64,000 bases of DNA, from positions 22,552 through 86,551 of the forward strand of contig DUPD01000050.1 of the NCBI GenBank assembly GCA_012838505.1. The letters run 5' to 3'. This document shows positions 1 through 8,719 of the stretch, one piece after another. Position 1 is the first letter of the stretch; each line of letters begins with the position of its first letter. This DNA comes from Bacilli bacterium. Its GTDB lineage: Bacteria > Bacillota > Bacilli > Bacillales > Amphibacillaceae. Position numbers and translations under genes: made by a program. The notes beneath the pieces were generated by a model. The model worked only from the letters and a program-made list of their open reading frames with translations. It was not told the DNA's origin and did not search any database.

Positions 1-1113
1 CACGAGAGCTAAGAATGAATAAAATGGAGCTTGAATTCTAAAAAACTGCTCTGCTAAGCTTAATACAGCCTCATTATTTCCATCGACAAACATTGTCGCC
101 AACGTTCGTCCGAAGAACCAGAGAATGAGGCCAATTGATACGCTATACACTAAAGTAATTTTTACAATTGCTCGAACCCCTTGTTTGATTCGATCAAATT
201 TGCCAGCTCCAAAGTTTTGAGCAACATAAGTTGAGATTGCAACACCAATTGTTTGAAGAGGCATCGTTAGGAGCTGATCAATTTTTGATGAGGCAGTGTA
301 AGCTGCAACAGATACAGCGCCTAATCGGTTTAATGTAATTTGAACGGCAATCGTTCCAAAGGCAATAATTGAATATTGGAATCCGAATGGAAGTCCGATG
401 CGCAAGTGTTCTTTATATTCTGACCAGTCTAATGTCCAATCCTCTTTATAAATTCTTAAAATCGGCACACGTCGGTTAATATAGACTAAACATAGGATCG
501 TTGCGACGATTTGTGAAATAATTGTTGCGTAACCCGCACCTTCAACATTCATATTAAAGGCTAAAATGAATGTATAGTCTAAAATAACGTTTAAAATTGA
601 TGCAATAATTAGAAAGATTAATGGTGTTCGACTGTCACCAATCGCTCTTAATATATTAGAGAGATAATTGAACATTACAGTGACACCAATACCACCGAAG
701 ATTACGACTAAATAGTCATATGCTTGATCAATAATTTCAGGTGGTGTTTGCATTAATTCTAAAATTTCTCTTGTGTTTGTTGTTGCAAAATAAGTTAATA
801 TTGCGCTAGCAATGATAATAATAATTAAACTAGAACCAAGACTTCTTCTCAAGCCATCAATGTCTTTTCGCCCAAATCGTTGGGCGGTAATAACAGATAA
901 TCCAGCGGTAATACCAATTGCAAGACCAAGTATTAAAAAGTTTACACTTCCGGTTGATCCGACGGCCGCTAAGGCATTCATACCGAGTGTTTGACTTACA
1001 ATTAGTGTATCTGCCATATTATAAAATTGTTGAAAGACGTTTCCAATCAACATAGGAAAAGCAAAAAACAAAATTAATTTTAAAGGATTTCCTGACGTCA
1101 TATCTTTACCCAT
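1..1113 (-). CDS. MATE family multidrug/Na+ antiporter, C-terminus outside window
   Basis: Reading the minus strand from an ATG at 1113 gives about 370 residues of a polytopic membrane protein that runs off the left edge, so the C-terminal one or two helices are not seen. The N-terminus (GNPLKLILFFAFPMLIGN, then QQFYNMADTLIVSQTLG, AAVGSTGS and ITAQRFGRKD) is typical of MATE exporters, which expel cationic drugs in exchange for Na+ or H+. A GAGGTG Shine-Dalgarno lies 6-7 bases before the start. A perfect hairpin separates it from the upstream gene, so it probably has its own promoter. Family assignment is firm; the substrate cannot be told from sequence. Confidence 0.9.
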   Translation of the reverse strand, partial: MGKDMTSGNPLKLILFFAFPMLIGNVFQQFYNMADTLIVSQTLGMNALAAVGSTGSVNFLILGLAIGITAGLSVITAQRFGRKDIDGLRRSLGSSLIIIIIASAILTYFATTNTREILELMQTPPEIIDQAYDYLVVIFGGIGVTVMFNYLSNILRAIGDSRTPLIFLIIASILNVILDYTFILAFNMNVEGAGYATIISQIVATILCLVYINRRVPILRIYKEDWTLDWSEYKEHLRIGLPFGFQYSIIAFGTIAVQITLNRLGAVSVAAYTASSKIDQLLTMPLQTIGVAISTYVAQNFGAGKFDRIKQGVRAIVKITLVYSVSIGLILWFFGRTLATMFVDGNNEAVLSLAEQFFRIQAPFYSFLALV

Positions 1114-1158
1114 AATTACACCTCACTGTTTAAAATAGAATATTTTGTATTTATCATG

Positions 1159-1195
1159 ATAAAAAGATGATCTTGGGGTAAACCAAGATCATCTT
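1159..1195 (-). terminator. Rho-independent terminator between CorC-like gene and MATE gene
   Basis: A perfect 13-bp inverted repeat (1164-1176 with 1183-1195, loop 1177-1182) is followed on the minus strand by a T-run at 1163-1159. It would end transcription of the gene at 1349-2590 before the MATE gene. Confidence 0.75.
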
Positions 1196-1214
1196 AACGC
1201 TCATTGATTTAAAT

Positions 1215-1264
1215 AACCCCACTATAGATAGTTTAATCAGATTTGATTTATCTAAGTGGGGGTT
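1215..1264. repeat. Imperfect inverted repeat in intergenic DNA
   Basis: AACCCCACTATAGATA (1215-1230) faces TATCTAAGTGGGGGTT (1249-1264), nearly complementary across an 18-base loop. There is only a weak T-rich tail (TTATTT) on the minus strand. It may be a second, weaker terminator of the minus-strand gene ending at 1349, or a relic of a short palindromic element. Confidence 0.4.
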
Positions 1265-1348
1265 ACAGCTCGTAGCCGTTATTAAGTTATAAAAATTCAT
1301 TTACCTTAAATGATTGATTATGTAATCTTATCGGTTAACTTGATTCGA

Positions 1349-2590
1349 TTACTCTTCAGTTTCAGGTATTTGTTTAATAATTTGTACTTTTTCGATCGTC
1401 CTCCCGTTAACATTTAATACTTTAAATGTTAACTCATCAACCTCGATCACTTCATTTTTTTCCGGTATATTATTTAATGTTTTTAGTAAATAAGCGGCCA
1501 GTACGTCGTCTTCTTCGGGAATATCTGTACCAAAAATAGAATTTAAGTGGTGGAGTGTGATTTTTCCATCGCAGATAATTTCTGTTTCTGTTAATTTTTC
1601 AATTAACAAACCACTTTCTAAGTCGGTTTCATCTTCAATCTCAAGACCAATCATCGTCTCAATAATATCCTCGTGAGTGATGATTCCTTCAGTTCCACCA
1701 TACTCATCGAGTACAATCGCCATATGTTTCTTCTCTTTAGTCATTTGCCTAAACACCCGCTGAATTGAGTGAAATTCATAAGCAATTAGAGGTTCTGTAT
1801 CAATGACCTCTACTAGTGGCTTTTCAGGGATGAGGGACCAATGAATAAAGTCTTTCGCATGAAGCACCCCGATAATATTATCAATACCTTCATCGTAAAC
1901 TGGATATCTAGAGAAAGGGTTTTGTAAAATAACTTCTTTTACGTCGTTATAATCTGATGTGTTAGGAATAGCAACAATTTCAATTCTTGGTGTTTTTAAG
2001 ACATCTTTAATATTCAGATTATGAAAGTCTAGCACACCCTTAATTCGGTTTGACTCATCCCGTTCTAGCATTCCTTCTGCATCTGCAATATCAATTATCG
2101 CACGTAATTCTTCTTTAGACACAGAGATATTCTCAGGTGTATTTTTTGATAAAACTTTTGTGATGAAACTTGTCAGTTTATTAATCAAAAACGTAATTGG
2201 CTTCAAGATGAAAAGAATCACATTGATAAAGGGAAAAACGGCATATGAAATTTTTTCAGGAAAAGCAGCTGCAATAGATTTCGGAATAATCTCAGCAGTA
2301 AGGATGATCACAACAGTTAGAATTGCAGTTGCAATCCCAACGCTATAGCCTTGTTCAATTGCGATTGTAGTTACTAGAGCAGGCAGAATAATATTAGCAA
2401 TGTTATTTCCAATTAGAATCCCCGTAATAAACTCGTTTGGACGAGAAACTAAATGGAGCAACTTTTCTGATTTTTTATCGCCATTTTTGACCTTGGATTG
2501 CAGTTTGATTCGATTTGTTGACGTAAGAGCTGTTTCGCTTCCAGAAAAGAAAAAAGAAGCGAATAATAAAAAGATGATCGCAATGATCAC
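1349..2590 (-). CDS. CNNM/CBS/CorC_HlyC-domain membrane protein (hemolysin-like)
   Basis: 413 residues, GTG start at 2590 with an AAGGAGG Shine-Dalgarno. The N-terminal third is a DUF21/CNNM transmembrane domain beginning with the hallmark FFSGSETALT. The middle (about 195-320) is a CBS pair, including the segment VLDEYGGTEGIITHEDI, and the C-terminal 80 residues form a CorC_HlyC domain. The family (B. subtilis YhdP/YrkA, MpfA) is implicated in Mg2+ efflux or homeostasis; 'hemolysin' is a historical label. Length is about normal. Domain order is seen directly; the Mg2+ role is family knowledge and not proven here. Confidence 0.9.
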   Translation of the reverse strand: MIIAIIFLLFASFFFSGSETALTSTNRIKLQSKVKNGDKKSEKLLHLVSRPNEFITGILIGNNIANIILPALVTTIAIEQGYSVGIATAILTVVIILTAEIIPKSIAAAFPEKISYAVFPFINVILFILKPITFLINKLTSFITKVLSKNTPENISVSKEELRAIIDIADAEGMLERDESNRIKGVLDFHNLNIKDVLKTPRIEIVAIPNTSDYNDVKEVILQNPFSRYPVYDEGIDNIIGVLHAKDFIHWSLIPEKPLVEVIDTEPLIAYEFHSIQRVFRQMTKEKKHMAIVLDEYGGTEGIITHEDIIETMIGLEIEDETDLESGLLIEKLTETEIICDGKITLHHLNSIFGTDIPEEDDVLAAYLLKTLNNIPEKNEVIEVDELTFKVLNVNGRTIEKVQIIKQIPETEE

Positions 2591-2730
2591 GAAAACTTCC
2601 TCCTTATTGTTGCCAATAAAATATAGTTAATTATTTTTATTATACACTAACGAATTCGAATAGGGAACTAATATAGTTTAATTTTAGGTGAATTTATCAG
2701 TCATTTATGAGGAAGATAAACAGAAAACAA

Positions 2731-2762
2731 CATCCCAGTATGAATCTTTCATAGCTGGGATG
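2731..2762 (-). terminator. Hairpin terminator of the GH11 xylanase relic
   Basis: CATCCCAGTATGAA (2731-2744) pairs with TTCATAGCTGGGATG (2748-2762) with one bulge. On the minus strand it is followed by a T-rich tail, just past the stop codon of the xylanase fragment at 2773. Confidence 0.7.
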
Positions 2763-2772
2763 TGATCTGGAT

Positions 2773-3546
2773 TTAATGAATCTCTAAATAATCAATATAG
2801 GCGTCCCAAGTACCGTCATCAGCAGTAACGATTAATTCGACTTCCTGATTGCCAGTGCCGTGATAGACGTTGTCAATCGTGTAAACGGCCGGATAATGGT
2901 CGACAAAATAGAATGTTCCGAGCGTTTGACCACCAATCTTTAAATCCACACGTGCCATATTGTTATTATTTGACGCACCTCTTAATGAAAAACTGTGGTT
3001 GTTGCTTGCAAAATATTGATTGAACTTAACTGAATCATTGTTAGCATATAAAGCTACACCATTAAATGGTGAGTTAATTGTTCCTGCATATGGTCCAGAT
3101 AGCGTCATTGATTCAGCTTCAATTCGTGTAACTTGACCATTTCCGGGGTTGCCACCGCCATTTCCGCCACCACCGATGTTTAAGTTGTTTAGATAAACAT
3201 CTGCAGAACCACTACTCTGGTAGCCTTCGATTGTTAAAGCCACTTCATACATTTTACCCATTGGCATGCCATGGCTTTCCCAAGCATTAAAGTGATCGCT
3301 GACAGAAATCGTTCCTTCTGTCCGTTTATTTCTTCTAACGCTCCAGTATTGTTGGAACGTTGTGTTGCCGATGATCGATGGTTGATTAACACGTGTTGTT
3401 TCATAAATATCGTATGTGTCACCATCGATATAGACTGTTCCTTTTGCATTTGCTCCAGGCGGTCTCCAGTTGCCCCAACTATCAACGATATAATATTCAA
3501 CAAGTGGATCAACCGTCCAGCCATAAACTGTTGAATAAGAGTTTCC
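2773..3546 (-). pseudogene. 5'-truncated GH11 endo-xylanase with CBM36-like domain
   Basis: The minus strand encodes the C-terminal part of a secreted xylanase. It opens with [19 protein letters not shown], which carries the GH11 nucleophile motif (Glu of [10 protein letters not shown]), and continues to [12 protein letters not shown], which carries the acid/base Glu. A Gly/Asn-rich linker follows, then a roughly 115-residue CBM36-like xylan-binding module ([14 protein letters not shown] to AYIDYLEIH). The signal peptide and first 70-odd catalytic residues are missing, and a TAA lies directly upstream of the first recognisable codon (3547-3549). Both catalytic Glu survive, but half the jelly-roll is gone, so no working enzyme is expected. 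The intact 3' terminator suggests the break is 5' only. Confidence 0.88.
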
Positions 3547-3688
3547 TTAGTATGGTGATAGCCTAAAAGTATGATTTTGTCTGATTGATACAATAGTTTG
3601 TAAATAATAAAAGGACTTGAATTGTAGCAGAAACTATGTAAAGATAGATGACAAGACAGATGAATAGTTAAGGGCGTGACTAATTATT

Positions 3689-4525
3689 GTGAATCAAATA
3701 AAACTTAAAAGAATGCTGGAAAACTTTTTTCTTGAAGACTTAGGGGAAGGTGATCAAACGACAAATTTTATTATCCCTAAACAAAAGGAAGGCCAATTAG
3801 TACTGATGGCAAAAGAGGCAGGTGTTTTCTCTGGGGTTGATATTATCAAGATTGGTTTCCTTCTACTAAATAAATCAATTGATATTCATTTAAATGTATC
3901 AGATGGTGCACAAGTAAAACAGGGAGATATTCTGGCGGTAGTTAAAGGAAGTGTTCTCGATCTACTAAAAGGAGAACGGGTTATCTTAAATTTAATCCAG
4001 CGTATGAGTGGGGTAGCAACATTAACTAATCAAGCAGTTCAAGAGTTGAATTGTTCAGAAACTAGAATTTGCGATACGAGAAAAACAACACCAGGCTTAA
4101 GAATGTTAGAAAAATATGCGGTTCGCTGTGGCGGTGGATTTAATCATCGTTTCGGTTTATATGACGGTGTGATGATTAAAGATAATCATATTGAATGGGC
4201 AGGCTCAATTAAACAAGCGGTTGAGCAGGTGAGAAAACGGGCAGGTCATATGATTAAAATTGAGGTAGAAACTGAAACGATGGCACAGGTTATTGAGGCT
4301 GTCGAGGCACAGGTAGATGTCATTATGTTTGATAATTGTCACCCAGACCAGATTAGGCAATTTATTAAACTAGTTCCAAATGGGATTGTGACAGAAGCAT
4401 CAGGGGGGATTCTGTTAAGTGATCTAGCTTCTTATCGTGACACAGGTGTTGATTATATTTCTCTTGGGTTTTTAACCCACTCGTATCAGTCGTTGGACAT
4501 TAGCGCAAATCTATTAATCGATTAA
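3689..4525 (+). CDS. nadC: Nicotinate-nucleotide pyrophosphorylase (carboxylating)
   Basis: 278 residues. The enzyme converts quinolinate plus PRPP to nicotinate mononucleotide in de novo NAD synthesis. The N-terminus LEDLGEGDQTT, the active-site stretch TRKTTPGLRMLEKYAVRCGG and the HRFGLYDGVMIKDNH segment are diagnostic. A GTG start at 3689 is chosen because the upstream residues match family N-termini; its Shine-Dalgarno (AGGG) is weak, and an ATG at 3713 is the alternative. It lies 18 bases before nadA and must be co-transcribed with it. The usual partner nadB (L-aspartate oxidase) is not upstream; a xylanase relic occupies that side. Confidence 0.95.
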   Translation: MNQIKLKRMLENFFLEDLGEGDQTTNFIIPKQKEGQLVLMAKEAGVFSGVDIIKIGFLLLNKSIDIHLNVSDGAQVKQGDILAVVKGSVLDLLKGERVILNLIQRMSGVATLTNQAVQELNCSETRICDTRKTTPGLRMLEKYAVRCGGGFNHRFGLYDGVMIKDNHIEWAGSIKQAVEQVRKRAGHMIKIEVETETMAQVIEAVEAQVDVIMFDNCHPDQIRQFIKLVPNGIVTEASGGILLSDLASYRDTGVDYISLGFLTHSYQSLDISANLLID

Positions 4526-4543
4526 TAAGGGGGAGTTTCAATC

Positions 4544-5503
4544 ATGATTGTAACCGATAAAAAGAGCTCTATTGTAGAACAAATAAATGAGTTAAAGAAA
4601 AAAAGAAATGCAATACTTTTAGCACATAATTATCAGATTCCTGAAATTCAGGATATTGCTGATGTGTTAGGTGACTCTTTAGCGCTTGCCAGAGCTGCAC
4701 TAAATACACAAGCTGATGTGATTGTTTTTTGTGGTGTTCATTTTATGGCAGAGACTGCAGCGATTTTAAATCCAGAAAAAACTGTCTTACTACCTGATTT
4801 AGAGGCAGGTTGCTCACTCGCTGATTCAATCACTGCTGAACAGCTTCGTGAGTGGAAAAAGGACCACCCAGATGCAGTTGTTGTTTCGTACGTTAATACA
4901 TCTGCAGAGGTGAAGGCGGAAAGTGATTATTGTTGCACATCGTCTAATGCTGTGGCAATCGTCAACTCAATTCCAGAAGATCAAGAGATTTTATTTTTGC
5001 CAGATATGTTTTTAGGTGAATTTGTAAAAAGAGAAACGGGTCGGGAAAATATTCATATATGGCTAGGGGAATGTCATGTTCATGCTGGAATTAGACCGGA
5101 CCAAGTTGCTGATACTTTTACAAATTATGATCAAGCAGATCTGCTTATTCATCCAGAATGCGGATGTTCAACACCTAGTATGTATTTAAAATCTGAAGGT
5201 ATCCTACCTAAAGATAAGACACATATTTTATCAACGGGTCAAATGTTAGACTACTCAAAAAAATCAAATGCTGAGCAGTTTATCGTTGCAACGGAAGTAG
5301 GCATTATTCATCAAATGGAAAAACAAAACCCTAATAAACAATTTATTGCAGCTAATCCCGAGGCTGTCTGTCCATTTATGAAGATGATTACGTTAGAGAA
5401 AGTTTTAACGTCATTAAGAGAGAATACACATATCATTACTGTACCAGAAAAGATAGCAAATAAAGCGAAATATGCAATTGATCGAATGGTTGCAATTGGA
5501 TAA
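4544..5503 (+). CDS. nadA: Quinolinate synthase A
   Basis: 319 residues, ATG preceded by GGGGGAG. It condenses iminoaspartate with dihydroxyacetone phosphate to quinolinate using a [4Fe-4S] cluster. Likely ligands are Cys90 (LEAGCSLAD), Cys206 (HPECGCS) and Cys276 (NPEAVCPFMK), placed as in known NadA proteins. The HNYQIPEIQDIAD motif near the N-terminus binds substrate. It is the second gene of a nadC-nadA operon closed by a strong terminator at 5515. Iminoaspartate must come from an aspartate oxidase or dehydrogenase encoded elsewhere. Confidence 0.96.
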   Translation: MIVTDKKSSIVEQINELKKKRNAILLAHNYQIPEIQDIADVLGDSLALARAALNTQADVIVFCGVHFMAETAAILNPEKTVLLPDLEAGCSLADSITAEQLREWKKDHPDAVVVSYVNTSAEVKAESDYCCTSSNAVAIVNSIPEDQEILFLPDMFLGEFVKRETGRENIHIWLGECHVHAGIRPDQVADTFTNYDQADLLIHPECGCSTPSMYLKSEGILPKDKTHILSTGQMLDYSKKSNAEQFIVATEVGIIHQMEKQNPNKQFIAANPEAVCPFMKMITLEKVLTSLRENTHIITVPEKIANKAKYAIDRMVAIG

Positions 5504-5514
5504 TTAACTAGATA

Positions 5515-5550
5515 CCACTTTAATTGTTTTCAATTAAAGTGGCTTTTTTT
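5515..5550 (+). terminator. Terminator of nadCA
   Basis: A 12-bp perfect stem (CCACTTTAATTG with CAATTAAAGTGG), TTTT loop and a seven-T run immediately after. Confidence 0.92.
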
Positions 5551-5630
5551 AACGATCTTCTTCAAAATCCACTTTTCAATTAATTTTTCCAGTATAATAA
5601 AGGAAATGACAAAAGGTTGGGGCTGATTAA

Positions 5631-7337
5631 ATGTTTAAAAATCAAGTTAAAATAATTTCGGTAATAGCAATTGCTTTATTTGGTTTCTTCTTATTTAGTC
5701 AAGACTTAGAAGCGAATTCGATGTCATCAATAGATTATTCAATTGAATTACAATCTGATGGTTCAGGAATCGTGACAGAGACGAGACAAATGCATTTAAC
5801 GGAAGGAACTGAAGTTTACCTCGTCTTTAGTGATTTAGAAGGTTCAGAAATAACGGATGTTCATGTCAGTGATTTTGGTGAGTCATTTACTTATCAAGAT
5901 CAATGGGATATTAATGCGAGTCGAGAAGAGAAAACTGGAAAATATGGTTTAATCCCAACAAGTGAAGGGTATGAGTTAACTTGGGGCATTGGTGAATATG
6001 GTGACCATGAATTTATCGTTAGTTACACACTTAGTGGAATGGTTCGACAGCTTGAAGATGGTCAAAGCCTACTGTGGCGTTTTTTTAATGGACGTAACAA
6101 TGTTCCGCCAGAAGAAGTGACGATCACAATTAGTGGCGCTGTGCCATTTGATCAAGAGCAAACAAAGATTTGGAGCTTTGGTTATGATGGTGAAGTATAT
6201 TTAGAAGATGGCCAGTTAATCGGTTGGTCTAATCAAGCCTTAACTGAGCGTGACTACATCACAATATTTATGCAGTTTTTAGATCAGCCTTTTAGCCCTG
6301 CGCTTACTTGGGGTGAAACGATAGCTGAACAAGAAGCGAAAGCGATGGAAAGTAGTAATTACCTGGATCAAGGAAGGTCAGATAGTGATCAGATTGCAAT
6401 GTATTTGGGTATTGTTATTGCAGGTCTTGCGATCATAACCGCATTTTTTAGTGGTTTCTATGTTACAAGACGTAGGAAAGCAATTGAAGCAGCTGATCCA
6501 CTCATAACTGGATCTAAAAGAGAACTACTTAACGAAGGGAAAACTTATCACCAAATACCTTATCCGGTAGAAGACATAGCGGATGTTGCATATTTCCTTC
6601 AGGAGCAAGGAAAAGGTGAACTAGAAGCCTATTTTAATGCATTTTTATTAAAGTGGCTCAGAGATGGTCAGATTACTCAAATTAAAGATCACTCGAATCA
6701 AGAGGAGATCATCAAGTTAAATGTACGGACATTGGGTGATGAGTCAACTTTAGAAGCTCAATTCTATCAGATGCTCTTATCAGCAGCTGATCGACATGGT
6801 GAGGTAGATGCTAAACAATTAACGAGTTGGGCAGAGGAAAATTATGATCAGATTACTGAAATTGAAGCAAGTTTACCGTACGAATCGAAGCAATTTTTGC
6901 TTAAAGAAAATTATTTAAATGAAGAAGAGGTATACTTTTTAGGTAATTTTAGAGCAAAAGCACTAAAGTCGACGTTCAAAGGTGAAGAGTTATACAATCA
7001 ACTCGTACAATTTGAAAATTACTTAAATGAACTGCTTTTATTGGATGAATCTGAGCTTAAGCATCTCAGCCTATCTGAGGACGTTATCATTTGGGCGAGT
7101 CTATTTAATTTAGTCGAACCGATTGTGGAACAAATAGAAGCAATTGATCAAATCTATTTCACCAATCATCATTTTACCTTTACGAATATATATTGGTTAA
7201 GTCTCTATTCAAGTGGATTTTCTTCTGGCTATGATCGTGCTGTCACAAGCCACCAACGTTCATCAGGTGGAGGTGGAACGACGAGTTTCGGTGGTGGAGG
7301 AGGTTCTTTTGGCGGTGGTGGTGGCGGTGTACGCTAG
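5631..7337 (+). CDS. DUF2207 membrane protein with glycine-rich tail
   Basis: 568 residues. An N-terminal signal peptide (about 1-28) leads into an extracytoplasmic DUF2207 domain (about 30-235: SIDYSIELQSDGSGIVTETRQ, LTWGIGEYGDHEFIVSY). A transmembrane helix follows (about 253-275, ending in TRRRKA), then a cytoplasmic region. The protein ends in an almost pure Gly run (TTSFGGGGGSFGGGGGGVR), typical of this family. The function is unknown. It stands alone between the nadCA terminator and ald. The first ATG is used, with a GGTTGGGG stretch upstream as a modest ribosome site. Confidence 0.88.
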   Translation: MFKNQVKIISVIAIALFGFFLFSQDLEANSMSSIDYSIELQSDGSGIVTETRQMHLTEGTEVYLVFSDLEGSEITDVHVSDFGESFTYQDQWDINASREEKTGKYGLIPTSEGYELTWGIGEYGDHEFIVSYTLSGMVRQLEDGQSLLWRFFNGRNNVPPEEVTITISGAVPFDQEQTKIWSFGYDGEVYLEDGQLIGWSNQALTERDYITIFMQFLDQPFSPALTWGETIAEQEAKAMESSNYLDQGRSDSDQIAMYLGIVIAGLAIITAFFSGFYVTRRRKAIEAADPLITGSKRELLNEGKTYHQIPYPVEDIADVAYFLQEQGKGELEAYFNAFLLKWLRDGQITQIKDHSNQEEIIKLNVRTLGDESTLEAQFYQMLLSAADRHGEVDAKQLTSWAEENYDQITEIEASLPYESKQFLLKENYLNEEEVYFLGNFRAKALKSTFKGEELYNQLVQFENYLNELLLLDESELKHLSLSEDVIIWASLFNLVEPIVEQIEAIDQIYFTNHHFTFTNIYWLSLYSSGFSSGYDRAVTSHQRSSGGGGTTSFGGGGGSFGGGGGGVR

Positions 7338-7557
7338 ATATTAACCAAGGGACCCTATCGATTGATTGTGATAAAAAGCATAGATTTATTTTTTGATAAA
7401 GGGAATAATAAAGGTGTTATTGTCGAGAGAAAGTGTGTGCTTAGTTTTTATACTGGTATGATTGGTATTTAAATGTTACTATAGAAAACATAATGATCAC
7501 TTTTATTCTAAGATTTCAGATGCAGTTATTCCATCTAAGAAAGAAGGAGAAACGAAG

Positions 7558-8676
7558 ATGAAAATAGGAATACCAAAGGAAGTTAAAGCAAACGAAAGCC
7601 GTGTGGCGATTACTGACACTGGTGCAGCGTTATTAGTGCAACAAGGTCATGATGTCTATATCGAAGCGGGGGCAGGGATTGCAGCAGACATCACAGATGA
7701 ACAATATATTGAAGCTGGAGCCACTATTTTAGAAAATGCAGAAGATGTTTGGGCTGCAGACATGATCATGAAAGTTAAAGAACCGCAAGAAAGTGAGTTC
7801 AAATATTTTAGAGAAGGGCTAATCATTTTTGCCTATTTTCATTTGGCAAATGAGCCGGCACTGGCCGAAGCGATGGTGAAAGCAGGGGTCACAGCTGTTG
7901 CTTATGAAACAATGGTTGGACCAAACGATGATTTACCATTATTAATGCCGATGAGTGCAATTGCTGGGCGAATTTCTGTTCAAATTGCGTCATTCTTTTT
8001 ACAAAGTCCCCAAGGTGGGAAAGGTAAGTTGATTGGTGGCGTTCCGGGTGTCAAAAATGGAAAAGTTGTCATTATCGGTGGAGGAGTTGCTGGACAGAAT
8101 GCGTTACAGATCGCTCTAGGATTAGGTGCGCACGTCACAATTTTAGATGTTAAACCGGAAGTATTGCAACAAATTGAAGAAGTATATGGAAATAGCATTA
8201 TTACATTGATGTCGAATGAAGTGAATATCGCTGATTCGATTAAAAATGCTGATATTGTTGTTGGTGCTGTATTAATTCCAGGATCAAAAGCACCTACTCT
8301 AGTGACTGAAGAAATGGTTAAAACGATGGAACCTGGATCAGTCATTGTCGATATTGCTGTTGATCAAGGCGGTATTTTTGAGACGGAGGATCGAACGACA
8401 ACGTATGAAGATCCAATTTATACGAAGCATGGTGTCATTCATTATGCTGTCCCTAATATGCCGGGTGCTGTACCGAAGACGTCAACTACTGCGTTAACGA
8501 ATGTGACTGTTCCACATGCGATTGAAATCGCGAACAATGGTGTGGTTAATGCTGCAGAAAACAGCAATATGATTTACACTGGTGTAAATACGTATGGTGG
8601 CTATGTCACGAATAAAGGTGTTGCAGAAGCACTTGATATGGAATACCGAGATTTTGCCAAACTTGTTTCGAAATAA
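7558..8676 (+). CDS. ald: Alanine dehydrogenase
   Basis: 372 residues starting MKIGIPKEVKANESRVAI, the classic Ald N-terminus. The ATG at 7558 follows GAAGGAGA, so an in-frame upstream extension to 7462 is not part of the gene. The enzyme reversibly deaminates L-alanine to pyruvate with NAD+. The Rossmann segment (KVVIIGGGVAGQNALQIALGLGA) binds NAD, and YFHLANEPAL and the MPMSAIAGR segment are conserved. It ends at a bidirectional terminator shared with the convergent gene. In Bacillaceae it serves alanine catabolism and, under low oxygen, alanine formation. Confidence 0.97.
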   Translation: MKIGIPKEVKANESRVAITDTGAALLVQQGHDVYIEAGAGIAADITDEQYIEAGATILENAEDVWAADMIMKVKEPQESEFKYFREGLIIFAYFHLANEPALAEAMVKAGVTAVAYETMVGPNDDLPLLMPMSAIAGRISVQIASFFLQSPQGGKGKLIGGVPGVKNGKVVIIGGGVAGQNALQIALGLGAHVTILDVKPEVLQQIEEVYGNSIITLMSNEVNIADSIKNADIVVGAVLIPGSKAPTLVTEEMVKTMEPGSVIVDIAVDQGGIFETEDRTTTYEDPIYTKHGVIHYAVPNMPGAVPKTSTTALTNVTVPHAIEIANNGVVNAAENSNMIYTGVNTYGGYVTNKGVAEALDMEYRDFAKLVSK

Positions 8677-8682
8677 AGATTG

Positions 8683-8712
8683 AAAAACCGCATGAAACTT
8701 CATGCGGTTTTT
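8683..8712. terminator. Bidirectional terminator between ald and DUF4317 gene
   Basis: AAACCGCATGAA and TTCATGCGGTTT form a near-perfect palindrome flanked by A-run and T-run, serving both convergent genes. Confidence 0.88.
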
Positions 8713-8719
8713 ATTATGG

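Noticed and set aside
3234..3593. 119-codon minus-strand frame overlapping the GH11 relic
   Set aside because: It is a shifted frame of the xylanase sequence; the family motifs are in the neighbouring frame.
3648..3662. Possible NiaR (YrxA) operator upstream of nadC
   Set aside because: Only partial similarity to a consensus I recall imperfectly; not strong enough to annotate.
7462..7557. 32-codon N-terminal extension of alanine dehydrogenase
   Set aside because: Not part of the Ald family, and a strong GAAGGAGA precedes the internal ATG at 7558.
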